A stretch of DNA of 64,000 bases from contig JAJZUC010000001.1 of the NCBI GenBank assembly GCA_021847245.1, positions 103,368 to 167,367 of the forward strand, given 5' to 3'. The first letter of the stretch is position 1, and each line of letters starts with the position of its first letter. The notes beneath the pieces were generated by a model, which had not been told where the DNA came from, did not search any database, and saw only the letters and a program-made list of their open reading frames with translations. A program made the translations under genes and the position numbers. Below are positions 1-7,552 of the stretch, piece by piece. Source of the DNA: Deltaproteobacteria bacterium. GTDB lineage: Bacteria; Desulfobacterota; Desulfuromonadia; Geobacterales; Geobacteraceae.

Positions 1-1
1 A

Positions 2-37
2 CCTTGCCCCCTGAAATGGGTGCGTAGCGGCGGGTAA
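2..37 (+). CDS. possible 3' end of an upstream gene (partial)
   Basis: An open frame enters from the left edge and stops at TAA 35-37, giving a tail that ends KWVRSGG. It lies 42 bases before pilY1 and on the same strand, so it could be the end of another minor-pilin-cluster gene. Only 11 codons are visible. The two other forward frames also stop within this short stretch, so coding cannot be shown. Confidence 0.25.
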   Translation, partial: PCPLKWVRSGG

Positions 38-79
38 CCTCTTTCCCTGGCAGGTGCTCCATGCAATTGGAGGCTCAAA

Positions 80-3000
80 ATGATGACAAGTAAATTATTC
101 AGGAAGGTTTTGCGGGCGGCGGTCATACCGGCATTGATTGCCCACATTGCTTCGTTTCCCGGGGTGGCGCGAGCCGACGACACGGAGATCTATTCAGCCG
201 GCGCCACCACGAAGCCGATGGTCATGATCATCATGGACAACTCCGGCAGCATGGGGGACCCGGTCCCTTATGACAACGTGACAACTTACGCAGGGAGCTA
301 TGCCCGCGATACCGTCTACCAGTATACCTGCACCGCCCGGAACAGGCGGGGGCAGTGCACATCGACCCAGTGGCAGGTGTATACCGGAGCTTTTACAGAC
401 CAGGTGAACCGTGACGGCGGCATCGATATTGCCGGCCAGGACGGCATCGATGACAGCAACACCAGCCTCAAGACCGGCAATCGCCTCAATTACGAAGCAA
501 CGACCGTTACCAGCAAGATGAGCACCGCCAAGGGGGTGCTCAACAACCTGGTCGATCTCATGTACAATGACGTTGATTTTGGCTTCATGAAGTTCAATAC
601 GGAAGACGGGGGAAACGTCATCTCCAAGATCGGGGCGACCCAGACCGCCATGCACGGCCAGATCAGCGCCATGAACGCCACTACCTGGACCCCCCTTGCC
701 GAGGCACTGACCGACGCGGGCAAGTATTTCGAGGACACCTACACCGGCCAGTACAGTCCCTGGAACGCGAACAACTGGTGCCAGAAGGCCTTCGTGATCA
801 TCGTCACCGACGGGGAGCCGACCCACGATACCGACGCCACGATCATCGGCCACTTCCTCGACCGGGGGCAGACGGGGATTACCGATTCGAACCGGGGACA
901 GAAGTGGGACCAGGACGGCGACTACTACAAGCACAGCTCCAACGTCAGCGACCCGCTCAACAACGACGTCTGGGTCGCCGACGACACATACAGCGACACC
1001 GTTCCCCAGACGTTTCTTGACGACGTGGCGAAATATCTCAATACCCACGATCTCCGTCCGGATCTGCAAGGGACACAAAACGTAACGACCTATACCATCG
1101 GTTTTGCCCACAATAGTCCCCTCCTGCAGAAAACAGCCCAGAACGGCGGCGGGCTCTATTTTACGGCCAACAACGCAGCGGAGCTCGAACACAGCCTTTT
1201 GATGGCCCTAGACGACATCGCCAAGAAACTCCAAACCTACACCGCCCCCGTTGTTCCGATTACCCGGACGTCGAGCGGCGACAAGATGTATCTTGCCTTT
1301 TTCAAGCCCCTCTCCTACACGAAGTTCTGGGTCGGCGACCTGCAGAAGTACGGTCTCTCTTCGTCAAACCAGATTGTCGACAGCGCCGGCAACAGCGCCA
1401 CCGATGCCAGCGGCGCCATACTCGACACGGCTGTCCCTTACTGGAGCGTCTCGACGGTCCTCAAGAACCGGGGAACGGCCAGGAACATCTATACCTACCT
1501 CGACACTAACGCCGATCTGACGAACAATGTGAATGCCTTCACAACCGGCAACGCATCTCTGACGGCTGCTACCTTCGGCAACCCGGCGAAAATCGCCACG
1601 GCCAACCCGGCAACCTCGGCGCGGGATGACCTGATCAACTTCATCCACGGCTACGACTCCTATGACGACAACGGCAATCTCAACTGGACGGAAAAGCGCG
1701 ATTTCGTCCTTGGCGACATCCTCCATTCCGTGCCGCTGGTGGTCGACTACAACGGGCCTACGGCGGTAGACCCGAACCGGCATATCTTCTTTGGTTCCAA
1801 CGACGGGATGCTGCACTGCATCTCGGATGTCGACGGGAGTGAGGAGTGGGCATTCTTGCCGCCGGATGCGCTGCCGCGATTGAAGCTCTTCCAGGAGGGG
1901 GCGTCACACCCCTATTTCATCGATGGGTCGGTGAAGCTCTACCAGGAGCGGGATTCGACGGGGGTGATCACCAAAGCGATCATTATCTTCGGCGAACGGG
2001 CGGGGGGAGACAACTACTATGCCCTCGACGTGACCACACCCTCGGCACCCCGTTTTCTCTGGCGGATCAACAGCGCGACGGCGGGACTTTCCGAGCTCGG
2101 ACAGACTTGGTCCGAGCCGGTGGTGGCAACGATAAGGAAAAAAGATGCCAGCAACAACCCAACCTCCTACCAGGCGATCATCTTTGCCGCCGGCTTCGAC
2201 CCGGCCCAGGCCAACAACACGGCGGTAACCGTCTCGGCCAAGGGGAGGGGGATCTTCATGGTCAACCTCTTTGACGGGACGCCCCTTGCGAGCTTCCTGC
2301 ACAGTGCGACAAACGGTCTCGACTATGCCATGCCGAGCAACATCACGGCAGTGGACCGGAATGCGGATGGAGTGGTCGACCGGGTTTATGTCGGCGACGT
2401 GGGGGGAAATCTCTGGCGCTTTGCCGCTCCCACCGGAGACGACAGTCTGGTGGACAACTGGGTCATCCGGGAGCTCTTCGCCTCCAATCCCGGTGCCGAC
2501 GGCAGCGGCGGCCGCAAGATCTATTATCAGCCTGAGATCGCCTTCCAGAACGGCTATGATTATCTCTTCTTTTCTACCGGCGATCGGGACAACCCCCGGT
2601 CGACCACCGCCGTCGACCGGCTTTACGGCGTCAAGGATTTTAACCCGGCGAGCGGTTTCGCTACCGTCACGGAGAGCACCCTGACGGACCAGACAGGGGT
2701 GGTCAGCACTTCGACGACGCCCGCGGGAGGGAACGGCTGGTACATTCGTCTCACTGCGGCGAGCGGGGAAAAGTCTCTGGCCGCTCCGGTTCTGTTCAAT
2801 AAATATGTCCTGTTCGATTCGTTTCTCCCAAATAACGCCATCTGTGACATCGGCGGGGGGGCAAAGCTTTATGCTGTCAGTTATTTGACTGGACTTTACA
2901 CCCGCTACGTCCTCGGTAACGGGATTCCCACCGAGCCGGTGCTGGTGGTCCGCCCGGTGGGGACTACGGCCTTCGTCGGTGCTGGTGGAGGGGTGGTCAA

Positions 3001-3109
3001 TCTATCTTCCCTCACTGTTGACGCAACGGGGCCGAACAGTACCCCGATTTCAACTATTTTCAATTTTGTCACCGGGATTATCCCAATCTCGTGGCGGGAG
3101 GTCTTCTGA
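80..3109 (+). CDS. pilY1: PilY1-family type IV pilus tip protein
   Basis: Large exported adhesin and regulator of type IV pilus assembly, 1009 residues. A Sec signal peptide ends near ARA (residues 30-32). A von Willebrand A fold follows, with a MIDAS motif DNSGS at 53-57 and TDGEP near residue 240. The C-terminal half is the PilY1 beta-propeller: FFGSNDGMLH near 570, and a calcium-loop segment DRNADGVVD near 757 followed by VGDVGGNLWRF. The end, ISWREVF, resembles the SWRE tail of other PilY1 proteins. GGAGG at 69-73 is 6 bases before the chosen ATG; a second ATG follows at once. The pil alignment genes lie 1.7 kb downstream on the same strand. In known PilY1 proteins the calcium loop controls pilus extension and retraction; that role is inferred here. 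Confidence 0.93.
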   Translation: MMTSKLFRKVLRAAVIPALIAHIASFPGVARADDTEIYSAGATTKPMVMIIMDNSGSMGDPVPYDNVTTYAGSYARDTVYQYTCTARNRRGQCTSTQWQVYTGAFTDQVNRDGGIDIAGQDGIDDSNTSLKTGNRLNYEATTVTSKMSTAKGVLNNLVDLMYNDVDFGFMKFNTEDGGNVISKIGATQTAMHGQISAMNATTWTPLAEALTDAGKYFEDTYTGQYSPWNANNWCQKAFVIIVTDGEPTHDTDATIIGHFLDRGQTGITDSNRGQKWDQDGDYYKHSSNVSDPLNNDVWVADDTYSDTVPQTFLDDVAKYLNTHDLRPDLQGTQNVTTYTIGFAHNSPLLQKTAQNGGGLYFTANNAAELEHSLLMALDDIAKKLQTYTAPVVPITRTSSGDKMYLAFFKPLSYTKFWVGDLQKYGLSSSNQIVDSAGNSATDASGAILDTAVPYWSVSTVLKNRGTARNIYTYLDTNADLTNNVNAFTTGNASLTAATFGNPAKIATANPATSARDDLINFIHGYDSYDDNGNLNWTEKRDFVLGDILHSVPLVVDYNGPTAVDPNRHIFFGSNDGMLHCISDVDGSEEWAFLPPDALPRLKLFQEGASHPYFIDGSVKLYQERDSTGVITKAIIIFGERAGGDNYYALDVTTPSAPRFLWRINSATAGLSELGQTWSEPVVATIRKKDASNNPTSYQAIIFAAGFDPAQANNTAVTVSAKGRGIFMVNLFDGTPLASFLHSATNGLDYAMPSNITAVDRNADGVVDRVYVGDVGGNLWRFAAPTGDDSLVDNWVIRELFASNPGADGSGGRKIYYQPEIAFQNGYDYLFFSTGDRDNPRSTTAVDRLYGVKDFNPASGFATVTESTLTDQTGVVSTSTTPAGGNGWYIRLTAASGEKSLAAPVLFNKYVLFDSFLPNNAICDIGGGAKLYAVSYLTGLYTRYVLGNGIPTEPVLVVRPVGTTAFVGAGGGVVNLSSLTVDATGPNSTPISTIFNFVTGIIPISWREVF

Positions 3110-3450
3110 TGTCTGTGATAAAGAGAGCGGTCACCTTCGGGGGCTTTGCTTATTTGCTTCTCTCGGCCTCTGTCGTTTTCTGCCAGGACCTTCCATCCCT
3201 GGCCCAGTTGGGAACAAGCATGGAGCAGCTCATAACGCCTGAAACCCATGAGGGTGTCATCATGGAGGTGTATGCCAATAACCGCTTCTCGATGCGAGAG
3301 AAAACATACCTTATCCTCAAGGAGACTGAAGTTGGGGGCGTTCCGGCGGGAAAGGCATCGTTTAGACTCAGGAAAGGGCAGAAGGTCAAGGCGGTTGTCT
3401 ACCGACTGAAAAGCAAGGCTTACTTTGTCTCCGATCTCACCCTGGAGTAG
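3109..3450 (+). CDS. small exported protein of unknown function, coupled to pilY1
   Basis: A 113-residue protein whose ATG overlaps the last base of the pilY1 stop codon, with GGGAGG just upstream, so it is probably translationally coupled. Residues 1-25 form a signal peptide (KR, a hydrophobic core, then VVFCQD; the Cys could make it a lipoprotein, but the lipobox is poor). The mature part is short, basic and rich in beta-prone residues (RLRKGQKVKAVVY), compatible with a small barrel. I do not recognise the family. Position suggests a periplasmic or surface accessory of PilY1; this is inference. Confidence 0.75.
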   Translation: MSVIKRAVTFGGFAYLLLSASVVFCQDLPSLAQLGTSMEQLITPETHEGVIMEVYANNRFSMREKTYLILKETEVGGVPAGKASFRLRKGQKVKAVVYRLKSKAYFVSDLTLE

Positions 3451-3457
3451 CATTGCC

Positions 3458-4039
3458 ATGGGAAAACCGAATACCCCAGCGTCGCAGCGTGATGCCCTTC
3501 GTAGAAAACTCGCGCTGTCACTTGCCGGAATCCTTGTTGCGTCGTTAGCCGTCCTGACTGTAATCACATGGCCCTACAACCCGGTCGGAAGGATGATTTA
3601 CAAGGTTCTTGGCAAAGAACTCCCCCCGACGCGTTCAGAAGAGTTAGGGAATATCAAACGGTTTCTTGCGGCTCGAAGAAAACTCGACAAGAAGGAGTAT
3701 GCGCAGGCTTTCGAAGATCTCGACTATCTTCGTACACATGCCGGAACCTCTTTTACCTTCTTCAAGGAGGTATACCTTTATCTTGGCTACATCTACGAGA
3801 TAAGGGGAGATCTTGCTGGCGAAGAGCGCTTATACCATGAGCTTGCCGGAAGGGACAGAGTGTTCGCCCGGTTCATGGATGGCCTGTACAATTTTCGCCA
3901 CGGCCGGCTTGACGAGGCCCGGAAAGCGCTAAGCGAGGCAGTTGCTTTAGATGACAGGTTGAACCGTCTTGGCAAGTACCGCGGAATTGCGATCAAGACG
4001 CTTGAAAAGCTGGATAAGGGTCGACGGGACGTACGATAA
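3458..4039 (+). CDS. membrane-anchored TPR-like protein
   Basis: A 193-residue protein starting 7 bases after the preceding stop, with GGAG upstream. A basic N-terminus is followed by one transmembrane helix at about residues 20-40 (LALSLAGILVASLAVLTVI). The remainder is helical with TPR character: a YAQAFEDLDYLRTHAG pair, YLGYIYEIRGDLAGEERLYHEL, and a last repeat with GRLDEARKALSEAVALD. It is the third member of the pilY1 gene string. TPR proteins such as PilF/PilW assist secretin or pilus assembly, but this one lacks their lipobox and I make no specific assignment. About 180 bases without a gene follow before the riboswitch. Confidence 0.75.
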   Translation: MGKPNTPASQRDALRRKLALSLAGILVASLAVLTVITWPYNPVGRMIYKVLGKELPPTRSEELGNIKRFLAARRKLDKKEYAQAFEDLDYLRTHAGTSFTFFKEVYLYLGYIYEIRGDLAGEERLYHELAGRDRVFARFMDGLYNFRHGRLDEARKALSEAVALDDRLNRLGKYRGIAIKTLEKLDKGRRDVR

Positions 4040-4161
4040 GAAGTGTTCTGTCAGATCACACAAATTTTGACCCGAACTGACCAAAACTGTCAGCGGATGA
4101 CGGTGCGAATAATGCGAGCTTGTCTATGCTGGCTGAATTTTTCAGGAGTTAGACGTTTTTG

Positions 4162-4190
4162 TTGACATTGTATGTACAGGTTTGAATTTT
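4162..4190 (+). promoter_or_regulatory. candidate promoter ahead of the GEMM riboswitch
   Basis: TTGACA at 4162-4167 is a perfect -35 box. Seventeen bases later AATTTT (4185-4190) is a poor -10. Transcription would begin about 25-30 bases before the aptamer, a sensible leader position. The stretch 4040-4160 before it holds no gene that I can support, only two copies of CTGTCAG about 40 bases apart. Confidence 0.4.
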
Positions 4191-4222
4191 GCAGAGAACC
4201 AAAGAAATACTTTGAAATACGT

Positions 4223-4306
4223 GATACACGACAAGACTAAACCACCCGCGAGGGTGGGGCGGAAAGCCCAAGGGTCTCACCGAGACAGCCGGGATGCCGA
4301 AATATC
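4223..4306 (+). promoter_or_regulatory. GEMM-I riboswitch, cGAMP-type (GEMM-Ib) pocket
   Basis: The core matches GEMM-I: TAAACC, helix CCACCC (4242-4247) with GNRA loop GCGA and GGGTGG, then GGCGGAAAGCC, a second hairpin GGGTCTC/GAGAC, and the 3' block GCCGGGATGCCGAAA. P1 is GATA 4223-4226 with TATC 4303-4306. Aligned to the Vc2 c-di-GMP riboswitch by its AAACC, the base at Vc2 position 20 is A (4236) instead of G. The neighbouring 21-46 pair is C-G here instead of G-C, a compensatory change that supports the alignment. A20 is the determinant reported for 3',3'-cGAMP-preferring Geobacter members. Downstream genes on this strand are xre and pilMNOPQ. Confidence 0.9.
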
Positions 4307-4338
4307 GCTCCGATACGAGGCCCCGGCTTTTCTTGTTT
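4287..4338 (+). terminator. riboswitch expression-platform terminator
   Basis: AGCCGGG (4287-4293) pairs with CCCGGCT (4322-4328), and inside it TATCG (4303-4307) pairs with CGATA (4311-4315) around CTC. A T-rich run TTTTCTTGTTT follows. The inner 5' strand TATC is also the 3' strand of aptamer helix P1, so ligand-stabilised P1 should prevent the terminator. That predicts a switch that turns transcription on when ligand is bound. Confidence 0.85.
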
Positions 4339-4437
4339 CCGGATGCTGACGATGCGCGATTTGCGGATGAGGTGGAGGAATATGCAGAAAAACCTCTCAA
4401 GTTTTGCTTCGATACAGCCGATGGGGTTACTGTTTGA
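4294..4437 (+). CDS. possible 47-residue ORF starting inside the riboswitch
   Basis: ATG 4294 lies in the conserved GGGATGCCGAAA of the aptamer, and the frame runs through the terminator to TGA 4435-4437. The product begins MPKYRSDTRPRLFLFPD and continues as an acidic stretch (DADDARFADEVEEYAEK), which looks protein-like. No convincing ribosome binding site precedes it, because the upstream bases are aptamer sequence. It would be translated only from transcripts that pass the terminator. It may equally be chance or the remnant of an older gene. Confidence 0.3.
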   Translation: MPKYRSDTRPRLFLFPDADDARFADEVEEYAEKPLKFCFDTADGVTV

Positions 4438-4456
4438 AGCAATTGTGCCAAAAAGG

Positions 4457-4504
4457 TTTCAATTCCTTTCAACTTCGACTAATTTCTTGACATATATTTC
4501 AATT
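4457..4504 (+). repeat. three phased direct repeats TTTCAAYT
   Basis: TTTCAATT at 4457, TTTCAACT at 4467 and TTTCAATT at 4497 have start spacings of 10 and 30 bases, so all face the same side of the helix. They flank and overlap the promoter ahead of the xre gene. This arrangement is typical of operator half-sites, and the XRE protein encoded just downstream is the obvious candidate to bind them. Confidence 0.5.
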
Positions 4505-4514
4505 TCAGTAAAGT
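4487..4514 (+). promoter_or_regulatory. promoter of the xre-pilMNOPQ operon
   Basis: TTGACA (4487-4492), a 16-base spacer and TAAAGT (4509-4514, four of six consensus bases). The start would be near 4521, about 29 bases before the xre ATG, and independent of the riboswitch upstream. The surrounding 4440-4545 stretch is AT-rich and holds no gene. Confidence 0.6.
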
Positions 4515-4549
4515 TCGCCCTAAACTGCCTGTTCTTATGGGATTATGTG

Positions 4550-4750
4550 ATGAAATGCCGAAATAATGTAAGAAGAATCAGGGAGGAGAGGCTCATGAGC
4601 AAAGCTGAGCTGGCTCGTCTTGCCGGCGTCTCTCCTGCTACAATCGAGCGCATCGAACGCGGCGAGGAGTGCCGTATGGAAACCAAGAGAAAGATACTTC
4701 TTGCTCTTGGTTTTTCTTTGTCGGAGAGGGAACAGGTCTTCCTCAACTAA
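4550..4750 (+). CDS. XRE-family helix-turn-helix regulator
   Basis: A 66-residue single-domain DNA-binding protein, essentially one HTH_3 fold. The helix-turn-helix is MSKAELARLAGVSPATIERIERG at about residues 16-38, followed by RKILLALGFSLSEREQVF. There is no effector domain. An in-frame extension back to 4343 exists, but it runs through the AT-rich promoter region and has no protein character, so ATG 4550 (GGGA 8 bases upstream) is preferred. pilM begins 21 bases after its stop, so it is the first gene of the pilus operon and may autoregulate it through the TTTCAAYT repeats. That last point is inference. Confidence 0.8.
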   Translation: MKCRNNVRRIREERLMSKAELARLAGVSPATIERIERGEECRMETKRKILLALGFSLSEREQVFLN

Positions 4751-4771
4751 CCAGGTGAACGGGAACCATCT

Positions 4772-5827
4772 ATGTTTTTCTCTAAGAAAAAGGACTTGAT
4801 CGGCATAGATATCGGCTCCAGCTCGGTGAAGCTCATGCAGCTGAAAGAGCACAAGGGAGTCTATCAGCTTCTCAACGTGGGCATTGTGCCACTGCCGCCG
4901 GAGGCGATAGTCGACAATACCCTCATGGACAGCTCTTCCGTGGTTGAAGCGGTCAAAAGCCTGGTCAAGAGCCTGGATGTGAAGGTGAAGGAGGTGGCTT
5001 GCTCCATCTCGGGCAACACGGTCATCATTCGCAAGATCAAACTCCCCGCTATGCCGGCCGACGAGCTGGAGGACCAGATTCAGTGGGAGGCCGAGCAGTA
5101 TATCCCCTTCGACATAAACGATGTGAATATCGACTTCCAGATTCTGGAACCCGACGAGGAAGATCCTTCCCGCATGGACGTGCTCCTGGTGGCGAGCAAG
5201 AAGGAGATCGTCAACGATTATGTAAACGTATTCACCGAGGCGGGTCTCAAGCTGATGGTGGTTGATGTCGACTCGTTCGCCGTTCAGAATGCCTTTGAAC
5301 TGAACTACGAAGCAGGTCCGGAAGAGGTGGTGGCCCTGATCAACATCGGCGCCAACGTCCTGAATCTGAACATCGTGAAGGGAGGGATTTCGCTGTTCAC
5401 CCGCGATGTGCAGATGGGAGGGAACCTCTTTACCGAGGAGATCCAGAAGCAGCTCGGCCTCAGCAGCGATGAGGCCGAGCAGGTGAAGATCACCGGCAAT
5501 TACCCCGACAAGGGGCGGTTGCAGGACGTCATCGCCAAGGTCAACGAGACCCTTGCCATCGAGATGCGTCGTTCCCTTGATTTCTACAATACAACGGCCG
5601 GCGAGGGGAAGATAGGCAAGGTGTATCTGAGCGGCGGTGCCGCCAAGACATCGTCTCTCTCCGAGGTCGTGCAGAACAAACTCGGTCTGCCGGTTGAAAT
5701 GATGGATCCCCTTCGGAAAATTGTCAGCAGCGAAAAGGAGTTCGACCCCGAATATCTCCGGGAGATCGGTCCGTTCGTTACCGTTGCCGTGGGACTGGCC
5801 ACAAGGAGGGTTGGAGACAAATGGTAA
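4772..5827 (+). CDS. pilM: type IV pilus inner-membrane platform ATPase-like protein PilM
   Basis: Actin-like cytoplasmic protein of 351 residues, the normal PilM length. The FtsA/actin phosphate-1 loop is seen as IGIDIGSSSVKLMQL at about residues 9-23, a later GANVLNLNIV segment matches the second lobe, and KVYLSGGAAK near 290 is the adenosine motif. PilM binds ATP and docks the N-terminal INLLP peptide of PilN on the cytoplasmic face of the inner membrane. The stop overlaps the start of pilN by 7 bases. Order and spacing match the conserved pilMNOPQ operon. Confidence 0.95.
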   Translation: MFFSKKKDLIGIDIGSSSVKLMQLKEHKGVYQLLNVGIVPLPPEAIVDNTLMDSSSVVEAVKSLVKSLDVKVKEVACSISGNTVIIRKIKLPAMPADELEDQIQWEAEQYIPFDINDVNIDFQILEPDEEDPSRMDVLLVASKKEIVNDYVNVFTEAGLKLMVVDVDSFAVQNAFELNYEAGPEEVVALINIGANVLNLNIVKGGISLFTRDVQMGGNLFTEEIQKQLGLSSDEAEQVKITGNYPDKGRLQDVIAKVNETLAIEMRRSLDFYNTTAGEGKIGKVYLSGGAAKTSSLSEVVQNKLGLPVEMMDPLRKIVSSEKEFDPEYLREIGPFVTVAVGLATRRVGDKW

Positions 5828-6393
5828 GGATCAACCTTCTCCCTGTCAGGTTGTCAAAGAAAAAGGAGACGGCAAAACAGCAGATGCTGATTCTCCTTGT
5901 CTCTGTTCTGGTCGTCCTCGTCGCCGGTCTTGGCCTGTTCGGCTATGCGCAGGCGCGCATCAAGGCGACTACGGAGGAGATTTCCCGTGCTGAAAACGAT
6001 CTTGCCCAGTTGAAGGTAAAGATCGGCGAACTGGAAAACCTCAAAAAGCTCAAGGATGCGGTCACCAAAAAACTTGATGTGCTCGCCCAGCTCCGCAAGG
6101 GGAAGACGGGGCCGGTGAAGAGACTGGCTGTCATCAGCGACTCGACACCGGACAAGCTGTGGCTGACCAAGTATGCCGAAAGCGGTCCGAACGTGTCCAT
6201 CGGCGGGATTGCCGTCGATGAAGATCTGATTGCGGCGTTCATGAGGAATCTCCAGGCCTCCGATGAGTTTGGGAACGTGGAACTCGTCGTTTCGGAGCAG
6301 ACCGAGATCAGCGGCGTGAAGGCCAAGCGTTTTGAGGTTACCTGCTCTCTGAAGTCGTACAAGAAAGAAGAGCCGGCCCCGCAGAAAAAATAG
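5821..6393 (+). CDS. pilN: type IV pilus assembly protein PilN
   Basis: Bitopic inner-membrane protein of 190 residues. The cytoplasmic tail begins MVRINLLPVR, which carries the INLLP motif that inserts into PilM. One transmembrane helix lies at about residues 22-42, followed by a coiled coil (about 45-80, LAQLKVKIGELENLKKLKDAV) and a periplasmic ferredoxin-like fold. It pairs with PilO to form the alignment ring linking the motor to the secretin. It overlaps pilM by 7 bases; pilO starts 18 bases after its stop. Confidence 0.95.
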   Translation: MVRINLLPVRLSKKKETAKQQMLILLVSVLVVLVAGLGLFGYAQARIKATTEEISRAENDLAQLKVKIGELENLKKLKDAVTKKLDVLAQLRKGKTGPVKRLAVISDSTPDKLWLTKYAESGPNVSIGGIAVDEDLIAAFMRNLQASDEFGNVELVVSEQTEISGVKAKRFEVTCSLKSYKKEEPAPQKK

Positions 6394-6411
6394 CCCGGTT
6401 GAGGACTTCCC

Positions 6412-7008
6412 ATGGATCCGAGAATTGACAAGCTGCTGAAGCTGCCCAAGAAACAGAAGATCGCCCTGCTGGTCGCCGTTGTCGCGATTGAAGCGGCGGC
6501 GCTTTACCTGGGGCTCTGCCAGCCGAAGCAGAAGGAGCTGCAGGAGCTTCGGGCGAAACTGGACGGGGTGCAGACGGAAGTTCAGGAAAAGCAGAAGATT
6601 GCCAACAACCTCCCGAAGCTGAAGAAAGAATACCAGCAGCTGCAGAAGGAACTGGAACATGCCCTCACCGAACTGCCGAACCAGAAAGAGATACCGTCGT
6701 TGCTGACCAGCATCACCAGCGTCGGCAAGAATGCGGGTCTGGATTTTCTCCTGTTCAAGCCGCGGCCCGAAGTACCGAAGGACTTCTATGCCGACGTCCC
6801 GGTCGATATCTCGGTCTCCGGGTCGTTTCACAGTGTTGCCAATTTCTTCACAGCGGTGGGGAACCTTCCGCGCATCGTGAATATCACGGATGTCTCCTTT
6901 GCGGATATCAAGTCTTCGGGGGGGCGCACTTCGGTCCGGGTCAACTGCCTGGCAACCACCTTCCGTTTCCTCGACAAGAAAGAGACCAAGGATGAGAAGA
7001 AAAAGTAA
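6412..7008 (+). CDS. pilO: type IV pilus assembly protein PilO
   Basis: Bitopic inner-membrane partner of PilN, 198 residues. A short basic cytoplasmic tail (KLPKKQK) is followed by a transmembrane helix at about 18-38. A long coiled coil covers about 40-95 (KQKELQELRAKLDGVQ and onward), and a periplasmic ferredoxin-like domain contains IPSLLTSITSVGKNAGL and FHSVANFFTAVGNLPRIV, the signature region of PilO. The 3' end overlaps pilP by 17 bases. Confidence 0.93.
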   Translation: MDPRIDKLLKLPKKQKIALLVAVVAIEAAALYLGLCQPKQKELQELRAKLDGVQTEVQEKQKIANNLPKLKKEYQQLQKELEHALTELPNQKEIPSLLTSITSVGKNAGLDFLLFKPRPEVPKDFYADVPVDISVSGSFHSVANFFTAVGNLPRIVNITDVSFADIKSSGGRTSVRVNCLATTFRFLDKKETKDEKKK

Positions 7009-7540
7009 CTCTCTGTGGATTCTGGCACCGGTGTTTGCTCTGCTGGCGGTTTCGGGGGGGTGCAAGAAGGAAGAGGTGCCGCCTCCGCAGCCTTCACCCG
7101 CCGGGGCGCCGGCTCCGCAGGCCAAAACCCCGATTCAGAAGCAGGCTTCATCCGCAAGGCCGGCGGTAGCGGTCTCGCCCCAGCTTGATTTCACCAACCG
7201 CAAGGACCCGTTCAAGCCGTTCATCGAGCCGAAGAGCGTGGCAAAGGAAGCACCGGCGGCGAAGAGGGGCCGGGCGGTCGGTCTCCTCCCGATCCAGAGC
7301 TATGCCGTCGAGCAGTTCAAGGTTTCCGGGATCATCGTCGGGCTGAGGGAGAACAGGGCCTTGATCATCGACCCGGCCGGAAAAGGGTACGTGGTCAAAG
7401 TGGGGATGAGTATCGGTAACAACAACGGAGTCATCACCAGGATTGCCCCTTCGTACATTGAAGTTTCGGAACGATTCCGGGCCGAGAACGGCAAAATGAC
7501 AAAGAGGACGGTCAAGCTCTCTCTTTCCAAGAAACTGTAA
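6992..7540 (+). CDS. pilP: pilus alignment lipoprotein PilP
   Basis: Periplasmic lipoprotein of 182 residues that connects the PilN-PilO ring to the secretin PilQ. The signal peptide ends in a lipobox-like VSGGC near residue 19. A Pro/Ala/Lys-rich disordered linker follows, then the conserved RKDPFKPFIEPK element and the beta-sandwich (VEQFKVSGIIVGLRENRALI, GKGYVVKVGMSIGNNNGVIT). An upstream in-frame start at 6890 would place about 34 residues within pilO; ATG 6992 directly precedes the signal peptide and is preferred. Confidence 0.92.
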   Translation: MRRKSNSLWILAPVFALLAVSGGCKKEEVPPPQPSPAGAPAPQAKTPIQKQASSARPAVAVSPQLDFTNRKDPFKPFIEPKSVAKEAPAAKRGRAVGLLPIQSYAVEQFKVSGIIVGLRENRALIIDPAGKGYVVKVGMSIGNNNGVITRIAPSYIEVSERFRAENGKMTKRTVKLSLSKKL

Positions 7541-7552
7541 GGAGATTCCCCC

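Noticed and set aside
4343-4549. In-frame N-terminal extension of the XRE gene
   Set aside because: It runs through the AT-rich promoter with TTGACA and the TTTCAAYT repeats and has no protein character; ATG 4550 gives a complete HTH domain.
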